DNA of 64,000 bases. Origin: Bordetella sp. 02P26C-1. GTDB lineage: Bacteria; Pseudomonadota; Gammaproteobacteria; Burkholderiales; Burkholderiaceae_B. A program made the translations under genes and the position numbers. Position 1 is the first letter of the stretch, and each line of letters opens with the position of its first letter. The notes beneath the pieces were generated by a model. That model was not told the origin of the DNA. It made no database searches and worked only from the letters and a program-made list of their open reading frames with translations. The stretch covers positions 186,001-250,000 of the forward strand of contig NZ_WSJB01000022.1 of the NCBI RefSeq assembly GCF_009763255.1, written 5' to 3'. This document shows, piece after piece, positions 49,083 to 59,471 of this stretch.

Positions 49083-50707
49083 CAGTGGCCTCCTACTGCG
49101 CGCGCCGGCTGGGCCGACATGACGGCGTCGATATAGAGCGAAGGCTCGTCCAGCGAGCGTGCCGCGTCATCCAGATAGTCCGACACCGGGTTAGCCGCCG
49201 CGACCAGCGCCACGCACAGCAGGATCAACAACGCCACGGGCCCAGCTTCCAAAACGCGCAGGCGCGGCGTCGTGCGCTCGTCGCTGCCCCAGAAAATCCG
49301 GATACCGGTGCGACCCAATGCCACGATCCCGGCCAGTCCGGCAGCGAGCACAGCCGCCACCAGTATCCAGGCATCCGCCGGTTGCGGCGAGCTATTGGCC
49401 TCGGCCACCGCGGCCGATAACAAGGAGAATTTCGCGACAAAGCCAGACAATGGCGGCAGCCCGGTCACAAGCAAGGAACAAGACACAAACGCCAGCCCCA
49501 GGAACGCCATCGCCGCGGGAATCGCCACACCGACCACGTCGTCCGAGCGATTCGGGGTCTCGGGATCATCCAGATCGAACAAGTCCAGCGTCACCGCCAA
49601 CACATTCGCCCCAAAAGTCTGAGTACGTTCGACCAGCTCCACCAGCATGAAGAACGCTCCGGTCGTCAGCACGGAGCTGATCAGATAAAAGAGCGCCGGC
49701 CCCGTCAACCGCACACCCGGCATGCCCAGCGCGGTCAGCAGCGTGCCCGCCGAGATGATGACGCAATAGCTGACCTGCTGATCCAAACGCTGCGTCGCCA
49801 CCAACCCGATCGAGCCAAAAATCAATGTTGCCAACCCCGCAGCAAACATCCAGTCCAGACTAAAGGCCGCCGGTGCCCCGGTAGGCAGCAGCAAGGAGCC
49901 GATGCGCAACAGCGCATAGATGCCCACCTTGGTCATGACGGAAAACACCGCTGCTACCGGCGCACTCGCAGCGCTATACCCGCGCACCAGCCAGAAGTTC
50001 AACGGCCATGCGCCGGCCTTGACCAGGAAAGCCAGACCCAGCACTGCCGCTCCGGCCTCGAACAACAGCCGGCCACTGCCCGTCAGCGTGCCTGCCCGGA
50101 CAGCCAGATCAGCAAGATTCAACGTCCCCGTCACACCGTAAATGAGCGCGATACTGATCAGCAACAGGAACGACGCCACGAGGTTAACGGCGATGTACTG
50201 CAGTCCCGCACTGACTCGCGCCACACCCGAACCGTGCAGTATCAGCCCGTAAGACGCGGCCAGCAGTACCTCGAAAAACACAAACAGGTTAAACAGATCA
50301 CCCGTCAAAAACGCGCCGTTCAGACCCATCAACAGGAACTGAAACAGTGAGTGAAAATGCACCCCGAGTCGATCCCAGCGGGCTAACGAGTAAATCAACG
50401 AGGCAAGCCCCAGCACCGCCGTCAGCGTCAGCATAATGGCCGACAGACGGTCGACCGCCAGCACGATGCCAAATGGCGCGGCCCAGTCGCCCGCCAGATA
50501 GACCCCCACTCCGTTGGGCCATACCCCCCAGGCACCGTCGGCCAACGCGAGCAGCAAAATGGCTGCCGCGAGTTGCGCGATATTTGAAACTAAAGCAATG
50601 CCCGCGCGCGTCCATCGACGCTTATCCGCCAATAACAACATCGCCGCCCCCGCGATAAGCGGGATGGCGATGGGATACATGGGCGCATGTTGCAACCAAT
50701 CGATCAA
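49082..50707 (-). CDS. phaD: multisubunit cation/proton antiporter subunit D
   Basis: A 541-residue polytopic protein homologous to NADH dehydrogenase proton-pumping subunits (NuoN/NuoM type), the second large transport subunit. It has about 14 helices, with FNLFVFFEVLLAASYGL near 135 and the broken-helix lysine regions typical of the family. MrpD takes part in ion translocation. Its start overlaps the phaC stop by 4 bp. Confidence 0.94.
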   Translation of the reverse strand: MIDWLQHAPMYPIAIPLIAGAAMLLLADKRRWTRAGIALVSNIAQLAAAILLLALADGAWGVWPNGVGVYLAGDWAAPFGIVLAVDRLSAIMLTLTAVLGLASLIYSLARWDRLGVHFHSLFQFLLMGLNGAFLTGDLFNLFVFFEVLLAASYGLILHGSGVARVSAGLQYIAVNLVASFLLLISIALIYGVTGTLNLADLAVRAGTLTGSGRLLFEAGAAVLGLAFLVKAGAWPLNFWLVRGYSAASAPVAAVFSVMTKVGIYALLRIGSLLLPTGAPAAFSLDWMFAAGLATLIFGSIGLVATQRLDQQVSYCVIISAGTLLTALGMPGVRLTGPALFYLISSVLTTGAFFMLVELVERTQTFGANVLAVTLDLFDLDDPETPNRSDDVVGVAIPAAMAFLGLAFVSCSLLVTGLPPLSGFVAKFSLLSAAVAEANSSPQPADAWILVAAVLAAGLAGIVALGRTGIRIFWGSDERTTPRLRVLEAGPVALLILLCVALVAAANPVSDYLDDAARSLDEPSLYIDAVMSAQPARAVGGH

Positions 50708-51048
50708 GATTCCGACTCCCTGCCATCAACGTGGTCGGTGCCAGTCAACCCGCGAGAAGCCAGCAATACGACAAGAAACAAAGCGGTGGTGGCAAAACCA
50801 ATCACAATGGCGGTCAACACCAGTGCCTGTGGCACGGGGTCTGCCATCGCGGCCGGGTCAGGCGTCACCGAGGGATCAATGACAGGCGGGCGTCCCACGG
50901 TCAGACGGCCCATGCCAAAGATGAAAAGGTTCACGGCATAAGACATCAAGGTCAGGCCCATGATGACCTGGAACGTGCGTGGGCGCAGGATCAGCCACAC
51001 GCCCGATCCGGCCAACACGCCGATGGCGATGGCGTAGATGACTTCCAT
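50704..51048 (-). CDS. phaC: multisubunit cation/proton antiporter subunit C
   Basis: A 114-residue NuoK-like membrane subunit with three helices and the VIMGLTLMSYAVNLFIFGMG core near residues 29-48. It ends with a charged tail. Start overlaps the phaAB stop by one base. Note that the name phaC is also used for an unrelated polyhydroxyalkanoate synthase. Confidence 0.93.
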   Translation of the reverse strand: MEVIYAIAIGVLAGSGVWLILRPRTFQVIMGLTLMSYAVNLFIFGMGRLTVGRPPVIDPSVTPDPAAMADPVPQALVLTAIVIGFATTALFLVVLLASRGLTGTDHVDGRESES

Positions 51049-53951
51049 TAAGCAGGACTCCCGGATTCGGCGGCTGCCTGTGCTTCGGCGGCCGCTTTAC
51101 GTTGCGCGCGCAAGGATTGGTGAGCCAGCGCGAGCAAGATGAGCACCGTGCCGCCAACCACCAACATATAGACCCCGAGATCGAAGAACAGCACACTGGA
51201 TAAGTGCACATGGCCCACGACGGGTAAATGAATGTCCCACGCGATCGCAGAGAGGAACGGACGCGCGAAAAACCAAGCCGACAAGGCCGTCAGCCCCGCA
51301 CACAATAGCCCGAGCGCGATCCAGTGCTGCGGGTTGAGGCGGCTGCGCGACTCGACCCAATACACGCCACCGACCATGTACTGCAAGATCACGGCGGTCG
51401 CCATCACCAGCCCGCCGACAAAGCCGCCGCCCGGAGAGTTATGCCCCCGCAATAACAAGTAAATCGAAATCAGCCCGGCGATCGGCAACAGGAACCGCAC
51501 CAACACCGCGGGCAAGGCCAAGGCGTTATCGGGCAACAGCGCGTGAACATCGGGCGAGGCGACGGCTTCGTCCTGGTCACGTTGCTGACGCGGCAAGGCA
51601 ATGCTCTCGGCTGGCGGACGGAATCGACGCAGCAAGGCATACACCGTCAGCGCCACGATACCCACGACCGTGATCTCACCCATCGTGTCAAAGCCCCGGA
51701 AATCCACCAAAATGACGTTAACAACGTTGGTGCCGCCGCCTTCGGGCAGCGCTTTTTCCACGAAGAATGATGCGACCGTTTCACCGGGGGGTCTAGTCAG
51801 GATCGCATATGCCAACGCCGCCAGCGCGGTGCCCGAGACAGCGGCAATCGCCAGATCTCGCACCCGCCGCGAGCGCGCGCGCAGACTGCCATCCTTGTCG
51901 CCACCTTCGATACGGCGCGGCAACCAGCGCAGGCCGAGCAACAGCAACACGACCGTGACGACCTCCACGGCGAGCTGCGTCAGCGCCAGGTCCGGCGCCG
52001 AAAACCATACGAACGTCAGACACGTCACCAGGCCGGCGCCACCGGACAAGATCAAGGCCGCCAGACGGTGGAATTTCGCCTGATACGCAGCGCCAACCGC
52101 GCAGATCGCGCCGACAATCCACAGCAACACAAACGCCGGGTCAATCGGCGTCAATGCCGAAGGCGCATCATTCCATTCCCCGCCATGTAACGGCAGCCAC
52201 GCTACGAACAGCGCGCCGAGCACGATCAGCACCATCTGCACCTGCATCCGCGGTGAGGACACGCGATCGAGGACCCAGCTGGCGACGACCGACGAATAAT
52301 CGATCAGGAATTCAAACGTGCGCCGGCCGTCAAAATGGTAGATAAACGGAACACGCCCGGGATGCCTGCGCTGACGCGCGCGCAGCGCCAGATACAGCAG
52401 TATCCCCGCCACCATCGCCACCACGCTCATCACCAACGGCAGATTCACGCCGTGCCAGACTGACAGGCTGTACTCGGGCATATCCGCGCCCAAAATACTG
52501 AAAGCAGCTGTATGCAGGAACGGGCCCACAGTCAGCCCGGGGATGATACCCACCAACAGGCACAGCAGCACCAACAACCCGCTAGGCACCAGCATGAAGA
52601 GCGGCGGCTCATGCGGCGCACGCGGCAAGTCTTCGGCCGGAGGTCCAAAAAATACCTGCAAGATAAAGCGCAAGGAATACGCCACGCTAAAGGCGCTGGC
52701 CACCACCGCCATCGCGGGCAGGCCGTATTGAATCATCGGATCGCCGCTCACGAATGTGGTTTCGGCAAAGAACATTTCCTTGGACAAGAAGCCATTGAGC
52801 AGGGGCACGCCCGCCATCGCCGCGGCCGCCACCACCGCCAGCGTCGCGGTGATCGGCATCGCGCGGCGCAAACCGCTCAAACGCCCCAGATCCCGTGTGC
52901 CGGTCTCGTGATCGACAATGCCCGCAGCCATGAACAGCGAGGCCTTGAACGTCGCGTGGTTGACCATATGAAAGATGGCCGCCACGAGACCGAGCGAGCT
53001 ATTCATCCCCAACAGCAGCGTGATCAGACCCAGGTGACTGATCGTCGAATACGCCAGCACGCCTTTCATGTCCTGCTGGAAGATCGCCGCATAAGCCCCC
53101 AGCACAAGCGAACACAGACCAAGGCCACCGACAATCCAGAACCATTCGTCCGTACCAGCCAGCACTGGCCAAAATCGCGCGAGCAAAAATACCCCGGCCT
53201 TGACCATCGTGGCCGAGTGCAAATACGCCGACACCGGCGTTGGCGCGGCCATCGCGTTGGGCAACCAGAATTGAAATGGGAACTGCGCGCTCTTGGTCAG
53301 CGCGCCCAATGCCACCAATATCAGGACCGCGGGATACCAAGGATTGGCGCGGACCACATCGCCCGCCGCGAGGACCTTGTCCATGTCGTAGCTGCCGACG
53401 ATATGCCCGAGGATCAGCACCCCGGCCAGCAAACAGAGACCGCCCGCGCCGGTGATCGTCAGCGCCATCCTCGCCCCGCGTCGCGCATCCTGACGGTGAT
53501 GCCAATAAGCAATCAACATAAAGGAAGCGAGGCTCGTCATTTCCCAGAAGAGCACGAGCTGGATCAGATTGCCCGACAGCACCACGCCCAGCATGGCGGC
53601 CATGAAGGCCTGGAAAAACGAGAAAAACCGCGGGACGGGGTCTTCCGGCGACATGTAATACCGGGCGTACAGCACCACCAACGCGCCCATGCCCGAAACG
53701 ATCAACGCGAACAGCCAAGCATAGCCGTCCATGCGCAACGCGAACTGCAATCCCAAGGCCGGCGCCCACGCCATATCCATACGCACCACGCCGCCATCGG
53801 CGACCTGAGGGTACAGGCTGGCGACCAAGAGGAATGAGGCTAACGCCGTGGCACCGGCGAGCCAGGCTTCGGCGTTGCGTGCGTTAGCAGGCAACAGCGC
53901 GGCACACAGGCTGCCTGCGAAAGGTAGCGCGAGAATCAGAATCAGCGACAT
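51048..53951 (-). CDS. phaAB: multisubunit cation/proton antiporter, fused A and B subunits
   Basis: A 967-residue membrane protein. Residues about 1-770 are the NuoL-like MrpA part, with the conserved FWEMTSLASFMLIAYWHH near 120 and the HSATMVKAGVFLLARFWP segment near 222. The C-terminal ~200 residues are an MrpB-like domain (GHNSPGGGFVGGLVMATAVILQY). Such A-B fusions are normal in proteobacterial Pha systems, giving the order AB-C-D-E-F-G. The complex exchanges Na+ or K+ for H+ across the inner membrane, helping pH and salt tolerance. Start is the ATG at 53951 at the family N-terminus. Confidence 0.94.
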   Translation of the reverse strand: MSLILILALPFAGSLCAALLPANARNAEAWLAGATALASFLLVASLYPQVADGGVVRMDMAWAPALGLQFALRMDGYAWLFALIVSGMGALVVLYARYYMSPEDPVPRFFSFFQAFMAAMLGVVLSGNLIQLVLFWEMTSLASFMLIAYWHHRQDARRGARMALTITGAGGLCLLAGVLILGHIVGSYDMDKVLAAGDVVRANPWYPAVLILVALGALTKSAQFPFQFWLPNAMAAPTPVSAYLHSATMVKAGVFLLARFWPVLAGTDEWFWIVGGLGLCSLVLGAYAAIFQQDMKGVLAYSTISHLGLITLLLGMNSSLGLVAAIFHMVNHATFKASLFMAAGIVDHETGTRDLGRLSGLRRAMPITATLAVVAAAAMAGVPLLNGFLSKEMFFAETTFVSGDPMIQYGLPAMAVVASAFSVAYSLRFILQVFFGPPAEDLPRAPHEPPLFMLVPSGLLVLLCLLVGIIPGLTVGPFLHTAAFSILGADMPEYSLSVWHGVNLPLVMSVVAMVAGILLYLALRARQRRHPGRVPFIYHFDGRRTFEFLIDYSSVVASWVLDRVSSPRMQVQMVLIVLGALFVAWLPLHGGEWNDAPSALTPIDPAFVLLWIVGAICAVGAAYQAKFHRLAALILSGGAGLVTCLTFVWFSAPDLALTQLAVEVVTVVLLLLGLRWLPRRIEGGDKDGSLRARSRRVRDLAIAAVSGTALAALAYAILTRPPGETVASFFVEKALPEGGGTNVVNVILVDFRGFDTMGEITVVGIVALTVYALLRRFRPPAESIALPRQQRDQDEAVASPDVHALLPDNALALPAVLVRFLLPIAGLISIYLLLRGHNSPGGGFVGGLVMATAVILQYMVGGVYWVESRSRLNPQHWIALGLLCAGLTALSAWFFARPFLSAIAWDIHLPVVGHVHLSSVLFFDLGVYMLVVGGTVLILLALAHQSLRAQRKAAAEAQAAAESGSPA

Positions 53952-54218
53952 GGTGTTCCGGGAGATCCGGCAGCCCGGTTCGCAATCGCGCACCAGATTT
54001 GTAGCCGGAGAGACAGTACGAAGATACAGGATCGGACGGGCATGGCAAGACACCTTGAGACGTGTCGAGGCCGCCTTCGCCGCACGACCGCGCATCCACC
54101 CGGAAAAATATCAGATTCTAGTAATCTGCGCATGACGACATAAGCGAATTTTGCTGAATTTGAGCGCCAAAGTGGAGATTTCGGCGGAATTTCGGACCAG
54201 TTTAGAGGTAACCGAACG
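53952..54218. other. intergenic region upstream of the antiporter operon
   Basis: This 267-bp gap lies between phaAB and the YhaN-like gene, both leftward. It holds a dyad CAGATT-N5-AATCTG at 54112-54128 and two close copies of an (A/G)ATTTCGG unit near 54178-54196. The antiporter promoter is probably here, but no convincing -35/-10 pair was found. No ORF of interest. Confidence 0.4.
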
Positions 54219-56861
54219 TCACGCCGTCCGTACCAACGGAACATCTCGTATCGCTACTCCCATGTCTTGCCATGCCTCGCGATGGCAGGTAAAGAGCAGC
54301 ACTTGGTGGCGAGACGCAACGTCGTACAGGGCTCGCTTCATCAGATCGCGCCGTTCAGAGTCCGCGTGGACCAAGGTGTCGTCCAACACCAATAAGGTCG
54401 GACGCCCGGCTTGCTGCAGCAGATCGGCATACGCGAATCGGGCCAGTACGCCCAACTGTTCGCGCGTGCCAAAGCTCAATGCGTCCAATGGTTGAGCAGC
54501 GTCGGCGTGTGCTGCGCGTACCAGCGCGTCTGGCCGCAGGCTGTCGTCCAGCCGCCACTGCGCACCCGGGAACAAGAGACCTACGTAATGGCGCAAACGT
54601 TGCGACAACGGCTCCAATAAACGGCGTGTCGCATCGTCGCGGCGCTCTCTCAATAATTGCCAGAGCAAGTCCAACGCTTGCGCCCGCGCAGCGAACTCAT
54701 CGCGCCGGCGCGTCAGGCGTTGCGCCTCGGCCTGTGCTTGCGCGAGCCGCTCCCCTACTCCGTGTGCTTGCGCCTGTTCGAGTTTTCCCTGCAGTTGCAG
54801 CAGTTCCCCATGGCGCCGCTGCTGCTCGTCGCGCAACAATCGGGCAGACTGCTCGAAGCGGCGGGCGTCCTGTTCGATCAAGTCCGGCTGCAAGGCCTGC
54901 AATGCTGCCTGCGCCGCCTCGCACCGATGCGCCAAGGTGTCGCGCGTCGCGAGCGCCTGGACCAGCCGCGCGCCGCGCTGGCCGCGCTGTTCGGCGCGTG
55001 CGGGCGCGTCGAAGTCCGCCTGGCGGGCCTCGTATTGCGACTGCAAAAGCTGCGCCTGTGCTTGCTGCGTATCGCGCGCTGTGCGCGCGGCCGTGACGGC
55101 GCGCGTGAGGTGTTCGGCTTCGGCCTGAGCGGCTTGCAGCTTACGCTGGGCTTCAGGCAAATCCAGATCCGCCTGATCCTCGGGCAAACTGACCAACCGT
55201 GCGCGCTGCTGAGCCAGTCGATCTTGGGTCTGCTCCAAGTCATCACGCAGGCTTTGCACACCATCCGGCGCCTGGACGCGCAATGCGCGGCGGGCCATGT
55301 CCAGATCGCGTAGCACTTGTTCGTAAGCCGCCGCGCGCACCTCCGCCTGCGCCAGCGATTCCACGCCCGCTTGTGCCAACAAGGCGTTGCGTTCGATCTC
55401 CGTGCCCTCGATCGCGGCCAGAATCCCCGGCAAATCACTACCGCCGGGCTCGATGCGCAGCGTCCCCACGCCTGGGATGGGTATGTCGGCGGGTTCGCTA
55501 ATCAGCACCTCGCCCTCGCCCGTGCGTTCCTGCCCCGCCAGCTGCAATGCTTGACCCGGCGCCAGTCGATGAACGACCCGGGTTGCACCCGCGTTACGTT
55601 GGATATGCAGTTGCGCAAGACGCTGTTCGACGGCTCGCAGCGCACGCACGACTTTGTCGTCGATATGAACCTGCGTGGCCTGCGCCTGTAGCGCTTGTAC
55701 CTGCTCCGTCAAGCGTTCGGCTTGCGCGATGGCCTCGCGGGCAGTGTTCGATTGCTTATCTAGAAAGGCGATCTGCGTCGCGCACTCTTGACGTTGCGCG
55801 ACCTGCTGGGCAGCGACCACGCGCGCCTGGGCCCGAGCTAGTTGTTCAGCCGCGACTTCTTGCTCGCGCAACGCCCGTTCCAGACGCTCTGCGGTCGGAG
55901 CCAGAGCGGCCGCCGCCGCTTCGGCCTCGACGCACAGTGCCTTCAAGGCAGCCTCATCCCGTTGATCGCGCTCGACCTGCTCGCGCAACAAGGTCAACGT
56001 ATCGTTGGCCTGGGCTAACTCGCGCTGCAATGTGGCCAACGCCTCGCGTTCCCGGCCGATTTCCGCCAATCGCGCGCGGGCCTCTGACGCCCGTCGCTCC
56101 AGCGCCAGCCAAGGCTGTTCTTGCTCGGCCTTGTCATAATCGCGCCGCAGCGCGGCCAGACGATCGACATCGGCATCGAGCGCCTGCTTGTCCGCCGTGA
56201 GCGTGAGCACCAATTGCTCGGCCCGCGCCAACGCGTCTTCCGCGTCCTTGTACGCGCCCTTGGGACGACCACTGCGCCCATCGCGCAGCGCGCCCCTCTC
56301 GGCCTCGACCCGCGCGAAAAGTGAATCGCCATCGACCGCGCTCAACTCGCCGGTCAACCGGGTGAGCGCTTCTCTGACATGCAGTTGTGCGTGAGCGACG
56401 GGATCCAGCAAGTTCTGCCCCTCGCCCTGCGAAATCCAGAGTAAACCGGGGATGCCGCCGTGCTCGGGCCGACTATTGCCTTTGGCGGAAAATTCAAATC
56501 CCAACAGCCCCGCCAACGCATTCTCGGCGGATTCTCCCTCGTGACGCTCGGCGCCACCATCGATCAGCAATTCGCAGCGCGCCCGGCTCAGGAACGTCTT
56601 GCGCAGCACATACTCACGCCCATCATGGGCGAATGCAATTTCCACGGAAGGACGCGCCCCGCTTGACCCCCACGGCGCCAGATCCGCAACCTTGGTGGTC
56701 TTATAACGTTCAAGAAAGGCGGCGCGGATGGCGGTGGCAAATGTGCTTTTGCCCGCCTCATTGGGACCCGCAATGACGTTCAGGCCTTCGGCCAGATCGT
56801 CCAGAACGACAGGCTCGCGAAACTTGCGGAATTCCTCGATAGCGATTCGGTGCAGCCTCAT
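54219..56861 (-). CDS. AAA ATPase, YhaN-like (Rad50/SbcC-like)
   Basis: An 880-residue ABC-type ATPase built like Rad50/SMC proteins. Walker A is GPNEAGKST at 32-40. Two long coiled-coil arms (about 175-400 and 570-770) flank a central beta-rich globule near 440-520 (HRLAPGQALQLAG, IPIPGVGTLRIEPGG). The C-terminal ATPase lobe has signature LSFGTREQLG, Walker B LLVLDDTLVHAD and a TCH H-loop. I see no CxxC zinc hook. It is translationally coupled to the YhaO-like nuclease and probably forms an SbcCD-like DNA-end processing complex. The start at 56861 is the conserved MRLHRIAIEEF. Confidence 0.88.
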   Translation of the reverse strand: MRLHRIAIEEFRKFREPVVLDDLAEGLNVIAGPNEAGKSTFATAIRAAFLERYKTTKVADLAPWGSSGARPSVEIAFAHDGREYVLRKTFLSRARCELLIDGGAERHEGESAENALAGLLGFEFSAKGNSRPEHGGIPGLLWISQGEGQNLLDPVAHAQLHVREALTRLTGELSAVDGDSLFARVEAERGALRDGRSGRPKGAYKDAEDALARAEQLVLTLTADKQALDADVDRLAALRRDYDKAEQEQPWLALERRASEARARLAEIGREREALATLQRELAQANDTLTLLREQVERDQRDEAALKALCVEAEAAAAALAPTAERLERALREQEVAAEQLARAQARVVAAQQVAQRQECATQIAFLDKQSNTAREAIAQAERLTEQVQALQAQATQVHIDDKVVRALRAVEQRLAQLHIQRNAGATRVVHRLAPGQALQLAGQERTGEGEVLISEPADIPIPGVGTLRIEPGGSDLPGILAAIEGTEIERNALLAQAGVESLAQAEVRAAAYEQVLRDLDMARRALRVQAPDGVQSLRDDLEQTQDRLAQQRARLVSLPEDQADLDLPEAQRKLQAAQAEAEHLTRAVTAARTARDTQQAQAQLLQSQYEARQADFDAPARAEQRGQRGARLVQALATRDTLAHRCEAAQAALQALQPDLIEQDARRFEQSARLLRDEQQRRHGELLQLQGKLEQAQAHGVGERLAQAQAEAQRLTRRRDEFAARAQALDLLWQLLRERRDDATRRLLEPLSQRLRHYVGLLFPGAQWRLDDSLRPDALVRAAHADAAQPLDALSFGTREQLGVLARFAYADLLQQAGRPTLLVLDDTLVHADSERRDLMKRALYDVASRHQVLLFTCHREAWQDMGVAIRDVPLVRTA

Positions 56862-57976
56862 GCGGCCTCCGAATGCTCGCGCTGGAACTGCACCAGCAGT
56901 CTTAACGCATGCCGCGCGGTGTGCGCCTGCACGGGATCTTCCTGTAGGGCTTGCAGCTGAGCCGCCACCTCGGCGACATAGCCGCTCGCGCCCAACGCCG
57001 ATAAATCCGCCTCGCCGGGCATCAACGACAGCTGTTCGCTGTCGAGCAGCACCGCACGACTGCGCGCGGCGGCGCGCTCGATGGCTTCTTGCAGCGCATC
57101 CCAGGCGTGCAGCGGCAAATGGCCGCTCAATTCCAAACGCAGGACGTCCTGAGCGCCGATCTCTTGCAATCGGTGCGCAAGCACTTCGGCATCCGAGTCC
57201 AAAGTCAACGCCTCGCTCCACAGCGACCACCGATAGCGCCCCACGGGCACAATCTGTACTTCGGGTGCGGCGCCGACACCGTGTATCCGCACATCCAGCA
57301 CATTGCCGTTATCGTTGGACCGGAATCGATCTGGCTCCGGCGTGCCGGCGTACCAGATACGGGCATCGATTTGCAGCGTGCCATGCCAATCGCCCAAGGC
57401 CAGATACTGCAGCTGCGCGCGGCTGGCGCGATCGGCGGCGATGGGGTTGGCGGAGTCAATACTGTCTGGCAGACGACCTGTCACGCTGCCATGCGCCAAG
57501 CCAACGCGAACGCGACCCGGCGGCGTTTCCATGCCATCAAAGACCGCCGTGGTGTCGTCATAGGTATGACGCTGCGTAAGGGGCGCGGCCAACACCGCGA
57601 GATTCTGTTGTGGCAGGTCGATCACCCCCGGACACATCGGGATATGAACGTTATGCCCGATGCACCCAAGCTGGTGGGCACGCGACCACACGCTATCGAT
57701 CAGCGCTGCGTCATGATTACCCGCGATCATGACCCATGGCCCCGCATACGCGGACATGGCATCGAACACACGCCGGATACTTCGATCCGACACGGCCTGC
57801 GTGTCGAACACATCGCCCGCGACCAGCACGGCATCCGCGCGTCGCTCGGCCGCCAGCGTCGCGATCCGGCCGACGACCTCGTAGCGCGCCTCGGCCAGCA
57901 TGGCCGCATCGTCCCCATCAAACTGGCCGTATTGCCGCCCGATCTGCCAGTCGGCGGTATGGATGATATGTGTCAC
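56858..57976 (-). CDS. YhaO-like metallophosphoesterase, Mre11/SbcD-type nuclease
   Basis: A 372-residue phosphoesterase. Motif I is HTADWQIG with Asp9; the canonical DxH His is Gln11, a change I recall from this YhaO-like subgroup. Motif II is GDVFD at 54-58, motif III GNHD at 86-89, and further motifs are LAHGSV and LGDWHG. I start it at the GTG at 57976, which has an AGGGA site 5 bases upstream; the in-frame extension to 58087 is not conserved. Its stop overlaps the ATPase start by 4 bp. It probably supplies the nuclease activity of a SbcCD-like pair. Confidence 0.87.
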   Translation of the reverse strand: MTHIIHTADWQIGRQYGQFDGDDAAMLAEARYEVVGRIATLAAERRADAVLVAGDVFDTQAVSDRSIRRVFDAMSAYAGPWVMIAGNHDAALIDSVWSRAHQLGCIGHNVHIPMCPGVIDLPQQNLAVLAAPLTQRHTYDDTTAVFDGMETPPGRVRVGLAHGSVTGRLPDSIDSANPIAADRASRAQLQYLALGDWHGTLQIDARIWYAGTPEPDRFRSNDNGNVLDVRIHGVGAAPEVQIVPVGRYRWSLWSEALTLDSDAEVLAHRLQEIGAQDVLRLELSGHLPLHAWDALQEAIERAAARSRAVLLDSEQLSLMPGEADLSALGASGYVAEVAAQLQALQEDPVQAHTARHALRLLVQFQREHSEAA

Positions 57977-58046
57977 GAGATCCCTGAGTGTGCCTGCATC
58001 ATGGCGGGATTGTGGCACAACATCAGGGATAACGAGGATACGTCTA

Positions 58047-59375
58047 TTAACTCGATGCGGGCTGGCCGGAGGTACGCTGCCCTTCACCTAGCCGGGTGCC
58101 TGATGCGGGCGAACGCGTCTTGGCATATCGCGATATGGCCAGATCGTCGGCCCGTATCGCCGGAGCCTGCCCGGTAATCAGATCGGCCAGCAGCTTGGCT
58201 GATCCGCAAGACATGGTCCAGCCAAGCGTGCCATGCCCCGTATTGAGATAAAGGTTCGAATAACGCGTCGCGCCGATAATCGGTGTACCGTCCGGCGTCA
58301 TCGGCCGCAGTCCGGTCCAAAATTCGGCGCTCGCCACATCACCCGAGCCGGGATACAGATCGTTGACCACGAATTCCAGCGTGCGGCGCCGCTCGGGATT
58401 CAGCCGCAAGTCAAACCCTGCCAGCTCGGCCATGCCGCCGACGCGGATACGATCATCGAATCGTGTGACGGCGACCTTGTAGGTTTCGTCCAATACGGTG
58501 GACACCGGGCCGGCCTGCTCGTTGGTCAACGGGATGGTCAACGAATAACCCTTGACCGGATACACGGGCAGATCCAGCCCCAGTGGCGCAAGGAAGTCGC
58601 GCGTATAGCTGCCAAAGGCCGCCACATACCGGTCAGCGGTCAACACCTCCTCGCCGACCCGCACGCCAGTGATCTGCCCGTGCGCAAAGTTGAGGCCAGA
58701 GACAACCTGCCCATAGCGGAACCGCACACCCTGAGAGGCGGCCAGTTGCGCAAGTCGTTCGGTAAACAGGCGGCAGTCGCCGGTTTCGTCATTAGGCAGG
58801 CGCAAGCCACCGGTCAGTTTATGCGCCACATTGGCCAGGGCCGGTTCGGCGCTGTGCAGGCTTGCGCTGTCGAGCAACTCGTAGGGAACGCCGCAGGACT
58901 CCAACACCTCGATATCGCGCTGGGCCGCTTCATATTGGTCGCGCGTGCGAAAAAGCTGCAGCGTCCCGCGCGTGCGCGCCTCGTACACGATGCCGGTGTC
59001 CTCGCGCAGGGCCTTCAGGCAATCGCGGCTGTATTCGGCCAGGCGCAACATGCGCGCCTTGTTAACGGCGTAGCGGCTGGCGGAGCAATTGGCCAGCATG
59101 GCAGCGAGCCAACGCCATTGATATAGCGTGCCATCGGGCCGGATCGCCAGGGGCGCGTGCTCTTTCTGAAACATCCACTTCAGTGCCTTGAACGGAATGC
59201 CCGGCGCAGCCCAGGGTGTAGAGTAGCCCGGTGACACTTGGCCCGCATTGCCGTAACTGGTTTCGCCGGCGCTGGTCGGCTGACGGTCAATCACGGTGAC
59301 TGTCGCGCCCTGTTGGGCGAGGTAATACGCCGTCGTGGTGCCAATGACGCCACTACCCAAGACGATGACGTGCAT
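58047..59375 (-). CDS. dadA: D-amino acid dehydrogenase
   Basis: A membrane-associated FAD enzyme that oxidises D-amino acids, mainly D-alanine, to 2-oxo acids and passes electrons to the respiratory chain. The 442-residue protein has the FAD motif [15 protein letters not shown] at residues 4-18, the family segment [20 protein letters not shown] near 40-59, and the C-terminal [14 protein letters not shown] and [12 protein letters not shown]. The ATG at 59375 fits family N-termini. It diverges from an Lrp-family regulator across a 138-bp intergenic region with a dyad that may bind it. No racemase gene is adjacent. Confidence 0.95.
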   Translation of the reverse strand: MHVIVLGSGVIGTTTAYYLAQQGATVTVIDRQPTSAGETSYGNAGQVSPGYSTPWAAPGIPFKALKWMFQKEHAPLAIRPDGTLYQWRWLAAMLANCSASRYAVNKARMLRLAEYSRDCLKALREDTGIVYEARTRGTLQLFRTRDQYEAAQRDIEVLESCGVPYELLDSASLHSAEPALANVAHKLTGGLRLPNDETGDCRLFTERLAQLAASQGVRFRYGQVVSGLNFAHGQITGVRVGEEVLTADRYVAAFGSYTRDFLAPLGLDLPVYPVKGYSLTIPLTNEQAGPVSTVLDETYKVAVTRFDDRIRVGGMAELAGFDLRLNPERRRTLEFVVNDLYPGSGDVASAEFWTGLRPMTPDGTPIIGATRYSNLYLNTGHGTLGWTMSCGSAKLLADLITGQAPAIRADDLAISRYAKTRSPASGTRLGEGQRTSGQPASS

Positions 59376-59442
59376 GTTTTCCCCTATATAACAGGTGTCA
59401 TATAAACAAACGCATAGTCTAGGCGTGCAGCGCTAGTGAAAA

Positions 59443-59471
59443 GCACTAAAATCCAGCGACCATTTTGGTGT
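59443..59471. promoter_or_regulatory. imperfect dyad between dadA and the Lrp-family gene
   Basis: GCACTAAAAT (59443-59452) and ATTTTGGTGT (59462-59471) form an inverted repeat with two mismatches in ten and a 9-base spacer. AT-rich palindromes of this kind are usual for Lrp/AsnC proteins. The arms are about two helical turns apart centre to centre. Binding is inferred. Confidence 0.55.

Noticed and set aside
52512-53837. Plus-strand frame of 441 codons opposite phaAB, rich in Arg, His and Gln
   Set aside because: Reverse reading of membrane-helix codons (Leu/Val/Ala) gives such composition; no ribosome-binding site or recognisable domain.
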